A stretch of DNA of 50,260 nucleotides from JBAZCI01 sp041671025 (GTDB lineage Bacteria > Patescibacteriota > Patescibacteriia > UBA10025): contig JBAZCI010000005.1 in NCBI GenBank assembly GCA_041671025.1, forward strand, positions 1 to 50,260. The letters are read 5' to 3'. Every line of letters begins with the position of its first letter. The stretch's first letter is position 1. Shown in pieces: positions 1-6,320 of this stretch. The translations under genes were made by a program, and so were the position numbers. The notes beneath the pieces are model-generated. The model was not told where the DNA came from. It was given only the letters and a program-made list of their open reading frames with translations, and searched no databases.

Positions 1-1
1 C

Positions 2-103
2 ACCGGCTGGCGTTCGAAACCTATTGCCTTCTCGGGGCATAATCTCCTGACGGAGGATCCACAGTCCGCTGCACAATGGATTGATGATGCGCTGCAAAAA
101 TAA
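2..103 (+). CDS. C-terminal end of an unrecognised protein (truncated by window edge)
   Basis: An open frame runs from the window edge to TAA at 101-103 and gives 33 residues ending ...WIDDALQK. The frame is preferred because its composition looks protein-like (SAAQWIDDALQ resembles a terminal amphipathic helix) and because a hairpin follows directly. The family cannot be identified from this fragment. The start and most of the gene lie to the left of the window. Confidence 0.55.
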   Translation, partial: TGWRSKPIAFSGHNLLTEDPQSAAQWIDDALQK

Positions 104-135
104 AAAACCAGGCCTGTACACAAGATACAGGCCTG
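102..135 (-). terminator. Intrinsic terminator of the leftward mini-gene
   Basis: A perfect 10-bp stem, CAGGCCTGTA (109-118) against TACAGGCCTG (126-135), closes a 7-base loop. Read leftward it is followed by GGTTTTTTA (complement of 101-108), the pattern of a rho-independent terminator. It ends the 29-residue gene at 163-252. The hairpin could also help stop the rightward gene ending at 103, but that side lacks a T-run. Confidence 0.8.
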
Positions 136-162
136 CGTCCTAATGACTACATGAATAACCGT

Positions 163-252
163 TTACTGGTTATCATCTTGCCACGGATGACCTTCATCGC
201 TACCCGAAGCTAAAAGCGCTCCTAGCGAAATAAAGAGTCCGAATAAAAACAT
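163..252 (-). CDS. 29-residue small hydrophobic peptide
   Basis: ATG at 252-250 opens 29 codons to TAA at 165-163. AAAGGAG (complement of 261-267) sits 8 bases upstream, one of the best ribosome-binding sites in the window. The peptide begins MFLFGLFISLGALLAS, a short hydrophobic segment, and ends in an acidic polar tail, GSDEGHPWQDDNQ. It could be a single-span membrane peptide or a signal-peptide-like sequence. It has its own consensus promoter (352-380), a leader of about 90 bases and a terminator, so it forms a complete monocistronic unit. No family is recognised and no function is assigned. The alternative is a regulatory RNA of about 240 nt in which the frame is incidental, but the well-spaced SD argues for translation. 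Confidence 0.7.
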   Translation of the reverse strand: MFLFGLFISLGALLASGSDEGHPWQDDNQ

Positions 253-300
253 GCTAGCTACTCCTTTCTGGTGGTGAAGGTGTGTGAGGAATAATCTGAG

Positions 301-325
301 TGCGCTAAGGAAGCACGCTCAGGGT
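301..325 (-). other. Leader hairpin of the 29-residue gene
   Basis: Read leftward, TGAGCGTGC and GCGCACTCA pair with one mismatch and one G-U around a 7-base loop, within the predicted 5' leader. It may stabilise the transcript or regulate it. No known riboswitch is recognised. Confidence 0.4.
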
Positions 326-351
326 GGAAAGTGCAATGTGAGTCGCACGTC

Positions 352-380
352 ATATTAGCGTATTCTCAACATATTGTCAA
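352..380 (-). promoter_or_regulatory. Sigma70-type promoter for the 29-residue gene
   Basis: Read leftward: TTGACA (380-375), a 17-base spacer, then TAATAT (357-352). The -35 is perfect and the -10 nearly so. The start site is predicted near 345, leaving about 93 bases of leader before the ATG at 252. Confidence 0.8.
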
Positions 381-394
381 TGCCGGTGTATACT
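366..394 (+). promoter_or_regulatory. Candidate promoter for the methyltransferase gene
   Basis: TCAACA (366-371), a 17-base spacer and TATACT (389-394), with the ATG at 413. It is weaker than the divergent promoter it overlaps at 352-380. If both are real, the two units are fired from one overlapping site. Confidence 0.4.
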
Positions 395-412
395 TAGGCA
401 TATATTATTCCT

Positions 413-1096
413 ATGATAAGAAGTACGATCGATCAATACAATTGGCCCGGGTGGCCGCTGAAACAGAATCCATACGGGAAACAGTTTGATCTGCAGGCAA
501 GAAAGCGTATGGTAGAAGGGAGCATGAAACTTCTCCCCGCGCTGAAGAAATTTCGGCAATCTCTGGGATCTGTGGTTCTTGAAGTTGGTCCGTTTTTTAA
601 TCCGTTGATTACTCCCGAACGATATCCGCGCAAAACGATCTTCTACTGGGAAAACGACTACCATGTACTTAACTGGCTGCAACACCGGCGCACTCGAAAC
701 GTTCATGCCGTCTTTTGCGATTTAAACACCATCAAGGGACAGTCGCTTTTGACGTTAAAAAACGAAACTCAGCACCATTTTAAAAAAAGTGGATCAAAAA
801 AACGGCGATTCGATAGTGTCGTTGTTTCGCACGTATTAAATTATATTGATTACAAGCTGTTTTTGATCGTTCTCAAAGAATTTCTTAAACATAACGGTCT
901 GCTTTTTTTGAACAATGTTCAGGATTACGGACTTCCCGCTTTCTTCTCCGAACACCGTCCGCACGGAATTCCTGAAACGACTACGATTCTCCGGCAAACA
1001 GGGTATGAAATCCTGTATCAGCGCATTATACCTTCTTCAAAAAAATCAATTCAGAAACATCCCCGTTTAATTATTGTCGCAAAAAATATTTCATGA
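413..1096 (+). CDS. Class I SAM-dependent methyltransferase-like protein
   Basis: This 227-residue protein has a Rossmann methyltransferase layout. The glycine motif I is VVLEVGPFFNPL (about residues 54-65), an acidic strand NVHAVFCDLNTIKG matches motif II, and DSVVVSHVLNYIDY (about 138-151) matches motif IV. A beta-strand LLFLNNVQ follows. Motif I has EVGPFFNP where most family members have D/E-x-G-x-G, a variant seen in some methyltransferases of divergent type. The substrate is unknown. The TGA at its end overlaps the msrB start (ATGA), so the two are translationally coupled. It may work on a small molecule or surface sugar, but nothing in the sequence settles this. Confidence 0.65.
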   Translation: MIRSTIDQYNWPGWPLKQNPYGKQFDLQARKRMVEGSMKLLPALKKFRQSLGSVVLEVGPFFNPLITPERYPRKTIFYWENDYHVLNWLQHRRTRNVHAVFCDLNTIKGQSLLTLKNETQHHFKKSGSKKRRFDSVVVSHVLNYIDYKLFLIVLKEFLKHNGLLFLNNVQDYGLPAFFSEHRPHGIPETTTILRQTGYEILYQRIIPSSKKSIQKHPRLIIVAKNIS

Positions 1097-1476
1097 CGAC
1101 CCCGCAGAATCCAAAACTTACACCCGAACAATACAACATTTGCTTCTTCAAAGGCACTGAACCGCCGGGCAGCGGCAAATGGCTGGATAACAAGGCGACC
1201 GGCATGTATGTCTGTGTTAATTGCGGACAGGAACTGTTCACATCTGCTACCAAGTTTGACTCAGACACCGGCTGGCCCTCGTTCTGGGATCCGGCAATTG
1301 GAGCGAATGTAAAAACAGAAGAAGATCGCTCGCTCGGTATGAAACGCGTGGAAGTACAATGTTCAACATGCGGAGCACATTTGGGCCACGTATTCGATGA
1401 TGGGCCAAAGCCCACGGGCAAACGATACTGCATCAATTCACTTGCCTTGGATTTTGTCCCAGCTAAACCTGAATAA
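1093..1476 (+). CDS. msrB: Peptide-methionine (R)-S-oxide reductase MsrB
   Basis: At 127 residues this is a complete stand-alone MsrB, which reduces methionine-R-sulfoxide in oxidised proteins using thioredoxin-type reductant. The family signatures are present: YNICFFKGTEPPGSGKW near the N-terminus, GWPSFWDP in the middle, two zinc CxxC pairs (CVNCG and CSTCG) and the catalytic cysteine in RYCINSLALDF at the C-terminus. There is no signal peptide, so it should act in the cytoplasm. It begins inside the stop codon of the methyltransferase (ATGA overlap at 1093-1096), which implies co-expression. No MsrA is encoded nearby. Confidence 0.95.
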   Translation: MTTPQNPKLTPEQYNICFFKGTEPPGSGKWLDNKATGMYVCVNCGQELFTSATKFDSDTGWPSFWDPAIGANVKTEEDRSLGMKRVEVQCSTCGAHLGHVFDDGPKPTGKRYCINSLALDFVPAKPE

Positions 1477-1508
1477 CCGTTGCCACGTCGTTCATCGTTT
1501 CTCCATCA

Positions 1509-1638
1509 TTGTCATTCCGACTGAAGGTCGCTGTAGGCGACCGAAATGGAGGAATCTCAATTATACGCCCTGGTACAGGACCAAGCGTAGAGATTTCTCG
1601 ACTTCGGTCGCTTTCGCTCCCTCCGCTCGAAATGACAA
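1509..1638. repeat. Dispersed-repeat-like imperfect palindrome
   Basis: The 130-base element begins TTGTCATT (1509-1516) and ends with the exact inverse AATGACAA (1631-1638). Inside, the left half has a hairpin GGTCGC...GCGACC and reads GGAGGAATCTC near its end. The right half starts GAGATTTCTC. The 'GTCATTCCGA ... GAGGAATCTC / GAGATTTCTC ... CGAAATGAC' pattern is the layout of short intergenic repeats found in many copies in some bacterial genomes. Only one copy lies in this window. It fills most of the 307-base gap between msrB and the next gene. Confidence 0.65.
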
Positions 1639-1715
1639 GAAATTCACAACATTTCAGGGTTGTTAATTCAAACAAGATTTTTCCCTGTTGCACAATTTAA
1701 TTTACTATATATCTG

Positions 1716-1744
1716 TTGACAGAAACTTCAACTGTCGATACACT
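1716..1744 (+). promoter_or_regulatory. Sigma70-type promoter for the 80-residue membrane protein
   Basis: TTGACA (1716-1721), a 17-base spacer and TACACT (1739-1744). The start site is predicted near 1751, giving a leader of about 33 bases that contains the AGGAG at 1772-1776. Confidence 0.7.
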
Positions 1745-1783
1745 CAGCTATTGAAAAAGGAGAACCCAAACAGGAGTGAACCC

Positions 1784-2026
1784 ATGCAGGATAGTTACTA
1801 CGGGACAAAAATAAAACTTATGCTCCTTCCCGCCTGCGTCTGGCTTGCCGTAATTGGCCTGGGATTGTTCATAGGTTGGAAATGTACAGTTTATTTCAAC
1901 GCCTCTACATGGTACAGTCTCTGCGGAGCCGGTCTCATTTCATACCCGGCTTTGTGGGCAAGAAACTTCGTACATCTGCACTACAAAGTGCTCGACATGT
2001 ACAATGAGGAGAACGCGCGATATTAA
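1784..2026 (+). CDS. 80-residue two-span membrane protein, unknown function
   Basis: The start at 1784 is chosen because AGGAG (1772-1776) lies 7 bases upstream and a good promoter precedes it; an in-frame ATG at 1688 would lie upstream of that promoter. The product begins MQDSYYGTKIKLMLLPACVWLAVIGLG (first 20 shown: MQDSYYGTKIKLMLLPACVW). It has one hydrophobic span at about residues 12-32 and another at about 39-57, then a polar tail with LHYKVLDMYNEENARY. No family is recognised. The gene is monocistronic with its own promoter and terminator, and the terminator stem begins inside the last codons. It may be a small envelope protein. Confidence 0.65.
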   Translation: MQDSYYGTKIKLMLLPACVWLAVIGLGLFIGWKCTVYFNASTWYSLCGAGLISYPALWARNFVHLHYKVLDMYNEENARY

Positions 2027-2043
2027 CATCATCGCGTTTTTTT
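2016..2043 (+). terminator. Intrinsic terminator
   Basis: CGCGAT (2016-2021) pairs with ATCGCG (2031-2036) around a 9-base loop and is followed by seven T (2037-2043). The stop codon of the small membrane protein lies in the loop. Confidence 0.75.
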
Positions 2044-2107
2044 ATTGCCCAGGACATCGTGCATTTTTCCTCTTTTTACGATATGATTACATTCATTACT
2101 CACCAAT

Positions 2108-2719
2108 ATGTCGCCTGAATCATTTGAAGATCGGCCAATTCCGGAACAACAACGAGAATACCGTCCGGCAGTCGGCCAAAGCAAAAGCATTGTCCTGCCG
2201 ATTGACCGCGGCATATTGCGTTTACCCGAAGAAGCAACGAGAGAAATCGGCGGAAAATCATTTGATCAAAAAAAGGAGTTTCATGTTACCCTCATTGGCA
2301 ACAAGCGGGCAAAAATACTCCGCGATCATCTTGCCGTACATCCAGAAGATGAGCAAAAAATTCGAGATATATTAGAACAAATTGTCTGGTCATATGCACT
2401 GAGCGATTCCGCCATGCATATCCAGCAGGACAAGATGGTTTCCCGACAATTGAGCAGAGCTGAAAAAAAGGCGCCCGATACCATTGAAGAGACGGTGCAC
2501 CGCGAATCCGTTATTCAGCGCGCTGATATCCCGGGCCTGGCCGTTCTCTACCAGCGTATGCGCGACGAACTCGGCATTGATCTTGGCGATCCGCCGCCCG
2601 CACATGTGACCCTGTATACCCATAACGACAAATCCGGTATCGGCATTGACTCCGAACAAGACCTCGAGAGCATGAACCCGCAGCCTGTCGACATCCCGCG
2701 TATATCTGAAGAGAGCTAA
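2108..2719 (+). CDS. 2H phosphoesterase-like protein
   Basis: This 203-residue protein carries two H-x-T motifs about 107 residues apart: FHVTLIG (His59, Thr61) and AHVTLYT (His166, Thr168). Paired H-x-T/S motifs on hydrophobic strands are the hallmark of the 2H phosphoesterase superfamily (LigT-like RNA 2',3'-cyclic phosphodiesterases, AKAP7 and relatives), where both histidines act on cyclic or 2'-5' phosphodiesters. The rest is poorly conserved by eye, with a proline- and charge-rich N-terminus and a linker of about 100 residues between the motifs. It has no membrane segment and no signal peptide. It sits one base upstream of an AlkD gene, so the two may share a transcript. The superfamily assignment rests on the motif pair only, and the substrate is unknown. 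Confidence 0.6.
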   Translation: MSPESFEDRPIPEQQREYRPAVGQSKSIVLPIDRGILRLPEEATREIGGKSFDQKKEFHVTLIGNKRAKILRDHLAVHPEDEQKIRDILEQIVWSYALSDSAMHIQQDKMVSRQLSRAEKKAPDTIEETVHRESVIQRADIPGLAVLYQRMRDELGIDLGDPPPAHVTLYTHNDKSGIGIDSEQDLESMNPQPVDIPRISEES

Positions 2720-2720
2720 T

Positions 2721-3389
2721 ATGTACACTACGCAAAGCATCCTTACCACGCTTAAGGCACACGCGAATAAAAGAAATGTCGCCGGCATGGCACGATTCGG
2801 TATTAATCCGCACAATACGCTTGGCATAAGCGTTCCATTTCTGAGAACATTGGCAAAAAAGATCGGCAAGAACCATACGCTCGCTGGACAGCTCTGGTCG
2901 ACAAGTATTCACGAAGCGAGACTGCTCGCCATATTTATTGAAGAACCGATAAAAGTTACCGCGAGCCAAATGAACCGCTGGGTCAATACATTCGACAGCT
3001 GGGATATTTGTGACCAGGCCTGCTTAAATATATTCGACAAAACACCCTTCGCATATGCAAAAGCGCATGAGTGGGTAAAATCGGAAAAGGAATTTGTCAG
3101 ACGTGCCGGATTCGCGATCATGGCAGTGATGGCCGTACATGACAAAACAGCGCCTGACAAAGCGTTTTTGAATTTTCTGCCGCTTATAAAAAAATATGCA
3201 ACAGACGAACGGAATTTTGTAAAAAAAGCGACTAACTGGGCGCTGAGACAGATCGGCAAACGCAACCGTAATTTACAGAAGCGGTCAATCACACTTTCTA
3301 AAACACTTGAGAAATCGACATCTCCTTCAGCGCGTTGGATCGCAAAAGATGCGCTTCGCGAATTAACCAGTAAAAAAATAAACGATTAA
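2721..3389 (+). CDS. AlkD-like DNA glycosylase (HEAT-repeat alkylation repair protein)
   Basis: A 222-residue all-helical protein of the AlkC/AlkD family, which removes N3- and N7-alkylated bases without flipping them. The N-terminus has KRNVAGMARFGINPHNTLGISVPFLR, a family hallmark (here split as ARFGINPHNTLGISVP). Trp94 and Asp98 in DSWDICDQ keep the spacing of the Trp109/Asp113 pair of Bacillus cereus AlkD. RRAGFAIMA and NFVKKATNWALRQIGKRN are further conserved helices. The length matches the family. It follows the 2H-like gene by one base and is followed after 4 bases by dedA, so all three probably form one unit. Confidence 0.88.
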   Translation: MYTTQSILTTLKAHANKRNVAGMARFGINPHNTLGISVPFLRTLAKKIGKNHTLAGQLWSTSIHEARLLAIFIEEPIKVTASQMNRWVNTFDSWDICDQACLNIFDKTPFAYAKAHEWVKSEKEFVRRAGFAIMAVMAVHDKTAPDKAFLNFLPLIKKYATDERNFVKKATNWALRQIGKRNRNLQKRSITLSKTLEKSTSPSARWIAKDALRELTSKKIND

Positions 3390-3393
3390 CCTT

Positions 3394-4023
3394 ATGGGAC
3401 TTACGGCATTTCTTCTTGAGTTTTTTGTCAAAATAATTGAAAACCTCGGATACACCGGCGTCTTTGCGCTGATGACGTTTGAAAGTATGATTCTTCCTGT
3501 CCCGAGCGAGGCGGTGATGCCGTTTGCCGGTTTCTTGTGGCACGAGGGTGCTATGTCATTCTGGCCCATTATTATCTTCAGCACTCTGGGAAGCATCCTT
3601 GGATCGTTTATATCGTATGCAATTGGCAAGTACGGCGGCCGACCGTTTGTGCTCCGATTCGGCAAATACCTCCTCCTGAATGAACATCACCTTGAAAGCA
3701 CAGAACGCTTTTTTCAGAGATTCGGCGAAAAGGCGATTTTCTTCAGTCGGTTTATCCCGGTTGTCCGTCATTTTATTTCTATACCTGCGGGCGTGGGCAA
3801 TATGCGGGTTGGAAAATTTACCGTTTACACCGTCATTGGCGCGGGAATGTGGAATGCATGTCTTGCCTACATTGGATTTAAACTCGGTGAAGAGTGGGAA
3901 CGCGTGCGTTCATACGGAGAAGTCATCGATATTATTCTTGTCGTTCTCATAGTCGCCGCACTTGCGTATTTCATTACCAAACGGGTAAAAGAGATTCGGG
4001 GAAGAAAAGTTCCGACTCAATAA
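3394..4023 (+). CDS. DedA/VTT-domain membrane protein
   Basis: A 209-residue multi-span protein of the DedA family, whose members act in lipid carrier (undecaprenyl phosphate or phospholipid) flipping across the membrane. Recognisable segments are ESMILPVPSEAVMPFAGFL (about 29-47), the loop GSFISYAIGKYGGRPFVLRFGKY and FFSRFIPVVRHFISIPAGVGNMR (about 117-139), which carries the conserved F/S-R-F-x-P-x-x-R and PAG-x-x-x-M pattern. A C-terminal span is followed by basic residues. It sits just after alkD and ends at a hairpin shared with the convergent peptidase gene. Confidence 0.9.
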   Translation: MGLTAFLLEFFVKIIENLGYTGVFALMTFESMILPVPSEAVMPFAGFLWHEGAMSFWPIIIFSTLGSILGSFISYAIGKYGGRPFVLRFGKYLLLNEHHLESTERFFQRFGEKAIFFSRFIPVVRHFISIPAGVGNMRVGKFTVYTVIGAGMWNACLAYIGFKLGEEWERVRSYGEVIDIILVVLIVAALAYFITKRVKEIRGRKVPTQ

Positions 4024-4052
4024 AAAAATCGTCTACATTTCTGCAGACGATT
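4022..4052 (-). terminator. Intrinsic terminator of the M15 peptidase gene
   Basis: An 8-bp stem AATCGTCT (4027-4034) / AGACGATT (4045-4052). Read leftward it is followed by seven T (complement of 4022-4028). It lies between convergent genes and could also slow rightward transcription from dedA. Confidence 0.75.
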
Positions 4053-4086
4053 GTCTAAAAAGACGAAAGATCATGTCCGATTGAAA

Positions 4087-5208
4087 CTACTTGGCTAACA
4101 GCCGAGCAGCTTCTTTTTGGGCATATGCATTGCCCCACACTGCCACGACATCGCCGTTCATGTCACGCGTATTCATCAGAATCGCATGACATGCGTTACC
4201 CGAGCACGGATAGGCATCAAATTGACGTCCGCGGCGTTCATTGCCCAGATTCCAGTGCCAGCATTCCGACACATAGTAAGTCGCGTTAACGAGACTCATA
4301 ATATGGAAAAAGAGGCGCCGCTCATCACGAATTTGGTTGAAATCATCCCGGCTCACTTCGGTAATCCCGAATTGTGCCGCGAACTCCTTGAGTACCGGAT
4401 CAGTCTGAACCGCTCGCTGATAGAGTTCGAGATTTTCTTTGTGCTCAAAGTACGTCAGGGCTGAGGCCGCCCCGACAAAGTCGAACGGGACACCCAGAAA
4501 AGTCGGCCGACCGATTGTAGTGTCGATTAGTATCGCATCGACAGCCCCACCGCCGCCGTGCGCTGTGTTCGATGTATCATCGAGCGGGAACGTGTTGAGA
4601 TTGAGACCACGCCTAAAAGTAATGAAAAGCAAGGCAAGCTCATCGACGCTTTTGGAAAGCGCTTCGGCAACTTTGCCCAAGATTTCTCCGAACTTCTCCT
4701 TCACAGCTTCAATCTCATCGGCAAGCTGATCTGTCCGCGCCAGCGCCGCATATGCACCAATATCATCCGCCTGTATCCCAATACGGATACAATCGGGCAC
4801 CGTCAAATCAGTAAGCGGTAGATTTCCAATGATGCCCAGGAAGATATACTCCCACAGGCGCCGTTGCACTTCAGCCGAACGGAAACCGTCCAGCACAAGT
4901 AAACGCCGACCATAAGATTTCAGAATTGCGTCCGCCACCACTAATCCACGATTGACCGGCTCGCGCACCAGAACAGTGTTCGGCGCGCCTAAACCTTCGG
5001 GATATTGGACGCAGACGCAGGGAGACGCCCCCTCAGCATAGACCACGTGGCTCAATATGGCTGAACTCAACTGTACGAGAGGATCAGGATTCGTGGCATC
5101 CTCTTGGCACACACGTACGTCCCGATATCCTTCGTCATCCCCCGCGGGCTTGCCTGTCCATAGCAGAGTGACTTCCGGTATCGGAACATCGCGGTAATCT
5201 TTCTTCAA
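4087..5208 (-). CDS. VanX/DdpX-like D-Ala-D-Ala dipeptidase (peptidase M15D) with a large insertion
   Basis: A 373-residue protein with the zinc-peptidase signature of the M15 D-Ala-D-Ala dipeptidases. DGFRS (Arg110) matches the active-site arginine, AHGGGGAVD (His217, Asp224) matches the SxHxxGxAxD zinc motif and ECWHW (Glu315, His318) supplies the catalytic glutamate and third zinc ligand. VanX is about 200 residues. The extra length here is a charged helical insertion of about 100 residues between Arg110 and His217, plus an extended N-terminus. There is no signal peptide, so it should act in the cytoplasm, cleaving D-Ala-D-Ala for recycling or to control wall precursors. Translation starts at TTG 5208, supported by AAAGGAGAG 6 bases upstream. 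It is monocistronic with its own promoter and terminator. Confidence 0.8.
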   Translation of the reverse strand: MKKDYRDVPIPEVTLLWTGKPAGDDEGYRDVRVCQEDATNPDPLVQLSSAILSHVVYAEGASPCVCVQYPEGLGAPNTVLVREPVNRGLVVADAILKSYGRRLLVLDGFRSAEVQRRLWEYIFLGIIGNLPLTDLTVPDCIRIGIQADDIGAYAALARTDQLADEIEAVKEKFGEILGKVAEALSKSVDELALLFITFRRGLNLNTFPLDDTSNTAHGGGGAVDAILIDTTIGRPTFLGVPFDFVGAASALTYFEHKENLELYQRAVQTDPVLKEFAAQFGITEVSRDDFNQIRDERRLFFHIMSLVNATYYVSECWHWNLGNERRGRQFDAYPCSGNACHAILMNTRDMNGDVVAVWGNAYAQKEAARLLAK

Positions 5209-5289
5209 CTTTCTCTCCTTTGAAAAAGTTAACGGTTAGGTAGTATGTATTTGGTTTTGTCAAAGTTCACAGCACACGATATGTGCCGG

Positions 5290-5314
5290 TGTCATATAAA
5301 AAAATGTAATGACA
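5290..5314. promoter_or_regulatory. Inverted repeat at the start site of the M15 gene
   Basis: TGTCAT (5290-5295) and ATGACA (5309-5314) flank a 13-base A/T-rich centre. The repeat covers the predicted start site (about 5315) of the leftward promoter, a usual position for a repressor operator. No regulator gene is adjacent. Confidence 0.4.
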
Positions 5315-5321
5315 GCCAATG

Positions 5322-5350
5322 ATCATACATCAATATGGCCGTTATGTCAA
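5322..5350 (-). promoter_or_regulatory. Sigma70-type promoter for the M15 peptidase gene
   Basis: Read leftward: TTGACA (5350-5345), a 17-base spacer ending in TG, then TATGAT (5327-5322). The leader to the TTG start at 5208 is about 107 bases. Confidence 0.8.
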
Positions 5351-5373
5351 TACCCGCGCTGAATAAAAATCTA

Positions 5374-5402
5374 TTTACTTTTCATCCCTTTTGTGGTACA
5401 GT
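5374..5402 (+). promoter_or_regulatory. Promoter of the galU-pilin operon
   Basis: TTTACT (5374-5379), a 17-base spacer, and TACAGT (5397-5402) preceded by TGG, an extended -10. The start site is near 5409 and the ATG at 5436. It is divergent from the M15 promoter, with 23 bases between the two -35 elements. Confidence 0.65.
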
Positions 5403-5435
5403 AGGAACAATCTTCAATCAAAAATAAATTTTAAT

Positions 5436-6320
5436 ATGGCGAAAAAGAAGATACGCAAAGTAGTGATACCCGCCGCTGGTTATGGGACGCGGTTTTTGCC
5501 TGCAACAAAAGCGCAACCTAAAGAAATGCTCCCAATCGTCGACAAGCCGATTATCCAGTACGTCGTCGAGGAAGCAGTTGCCTCGGGCATTGAAGACATC
5601 ATTATCGTTACGGGCTGGCAAAAACGGTCGATCGAAGACCATTTTGATTACCCGTTTGAACTGGAAAAGCGACTGGAGCAGGCCGGAAAAATTAAAGAAC
5701 TTGAAGAAGTGCGCCGTATCGCTGAAATGGCGAATTTTATTTATGTGCGTCAAAAAGGACCCTACGGAAATGGGACTCCCGTCCTCTGCACCAAGCATGT
5801 CGTCGGTGATGAGCCGTTCGCTGTACTCTGGGGGGATGAATTTATCGCGTCAGAACCGCCCCGGCTCAAACAGATGCTTGATGCGTATGATGAATACGGC
5901 GGTTCAATCGTCAGCGCCATACGGATCAATAATCGCCGCGAACTTTCTAAATACGGCATTGCGGATGCAAAGTTGGTTAAAAACAATGTGCACCTGCTCA
6001 AAAAAATTGTTGAAAAACCTGAGCCGGAAAAGGCGCCTTCAAATCTTGCCGCGCACGGAGGATATATTTTTTCTCCGGAAATTTTCAATATTTTGGCAAA
6101 AACAAAGCCGGGACGAGACAAAGAGATATGGCTGGTAGACGCCATTAATACCCTGATCAAGCACGAAGCCGTCCATGCCGTTGAAATAAAGAATGCGCGA
6201 TATTATGACACGGGCAATAAACTGGAGTACCTCAAAGCAAATATTGAATTTGCACTCCGTCGGCAGGGACTCGGACAAGATTTAAAAAATTACCTGCGTA
6301 AACTCGTTCGTACACTATGA
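5436..6320 (+). CDS. galU: UTP-glucose-1-phosphate uridylyltransferase GalU
   Basis: A 294-residue nucleotidyltransferase that makes UDP-glucose from UTP and glucose-1-phosphate. The nucleotide-binding signature AAGYGTRFLPATKAQPKEM lies at about residues 12-30, followed by LPIVDKPIIQYVVEEAV. LWGDEFI holds the metal-binding aspartate, and KYGIADA, VEKPEP and GGYIFSPEIF are further family blocks. Length and order match bacterial GalU. The start at 5436 is chosen because the protein core begins within 10 residues and the upstream in-frame ATG (5391) lies inside the promoter. There is no clear SD. It overlaps the sugar-binding protein gene by 4 bases. It should feed UDP-glucose to the glycosyltransferases and to GalT. 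Confidence 0.93.
   Translation: MAKKKIRKVVIPAAGYGTRFLPATKAQPKEMLPIVDKPIIQYVVEEAVASGIEDIIIVTGWQKRSIEDHFDYPFELEKRLEQAGKIKELEEVRRIAEMANFIYVRQKGPYGNGTPVLCTKHVVGDEPFAVLWGDEFIASEPPRLKQMLDAYDEYGGSIVSAIRINNRRELSKYGIADAKLVKNNVHLLKKIVEKPEPEKAPSNLAAHGGYIFSPEIFNILAKTKPGRDKEIWLVDAINTLIKHEAVHAVEIKNARYYDTGNKLEYLKANIEFALRRQGLGQDLKNYLRKLVRTL

Noticed and set aside
2004..2375. A 123-codon frame across the terminator and the 2H gene
   Set aside because: It crosses the intrinsic terminator at 2016-2043 and overlaps a better gene in another frame. Its predicted sequence has no protein-like pattern.
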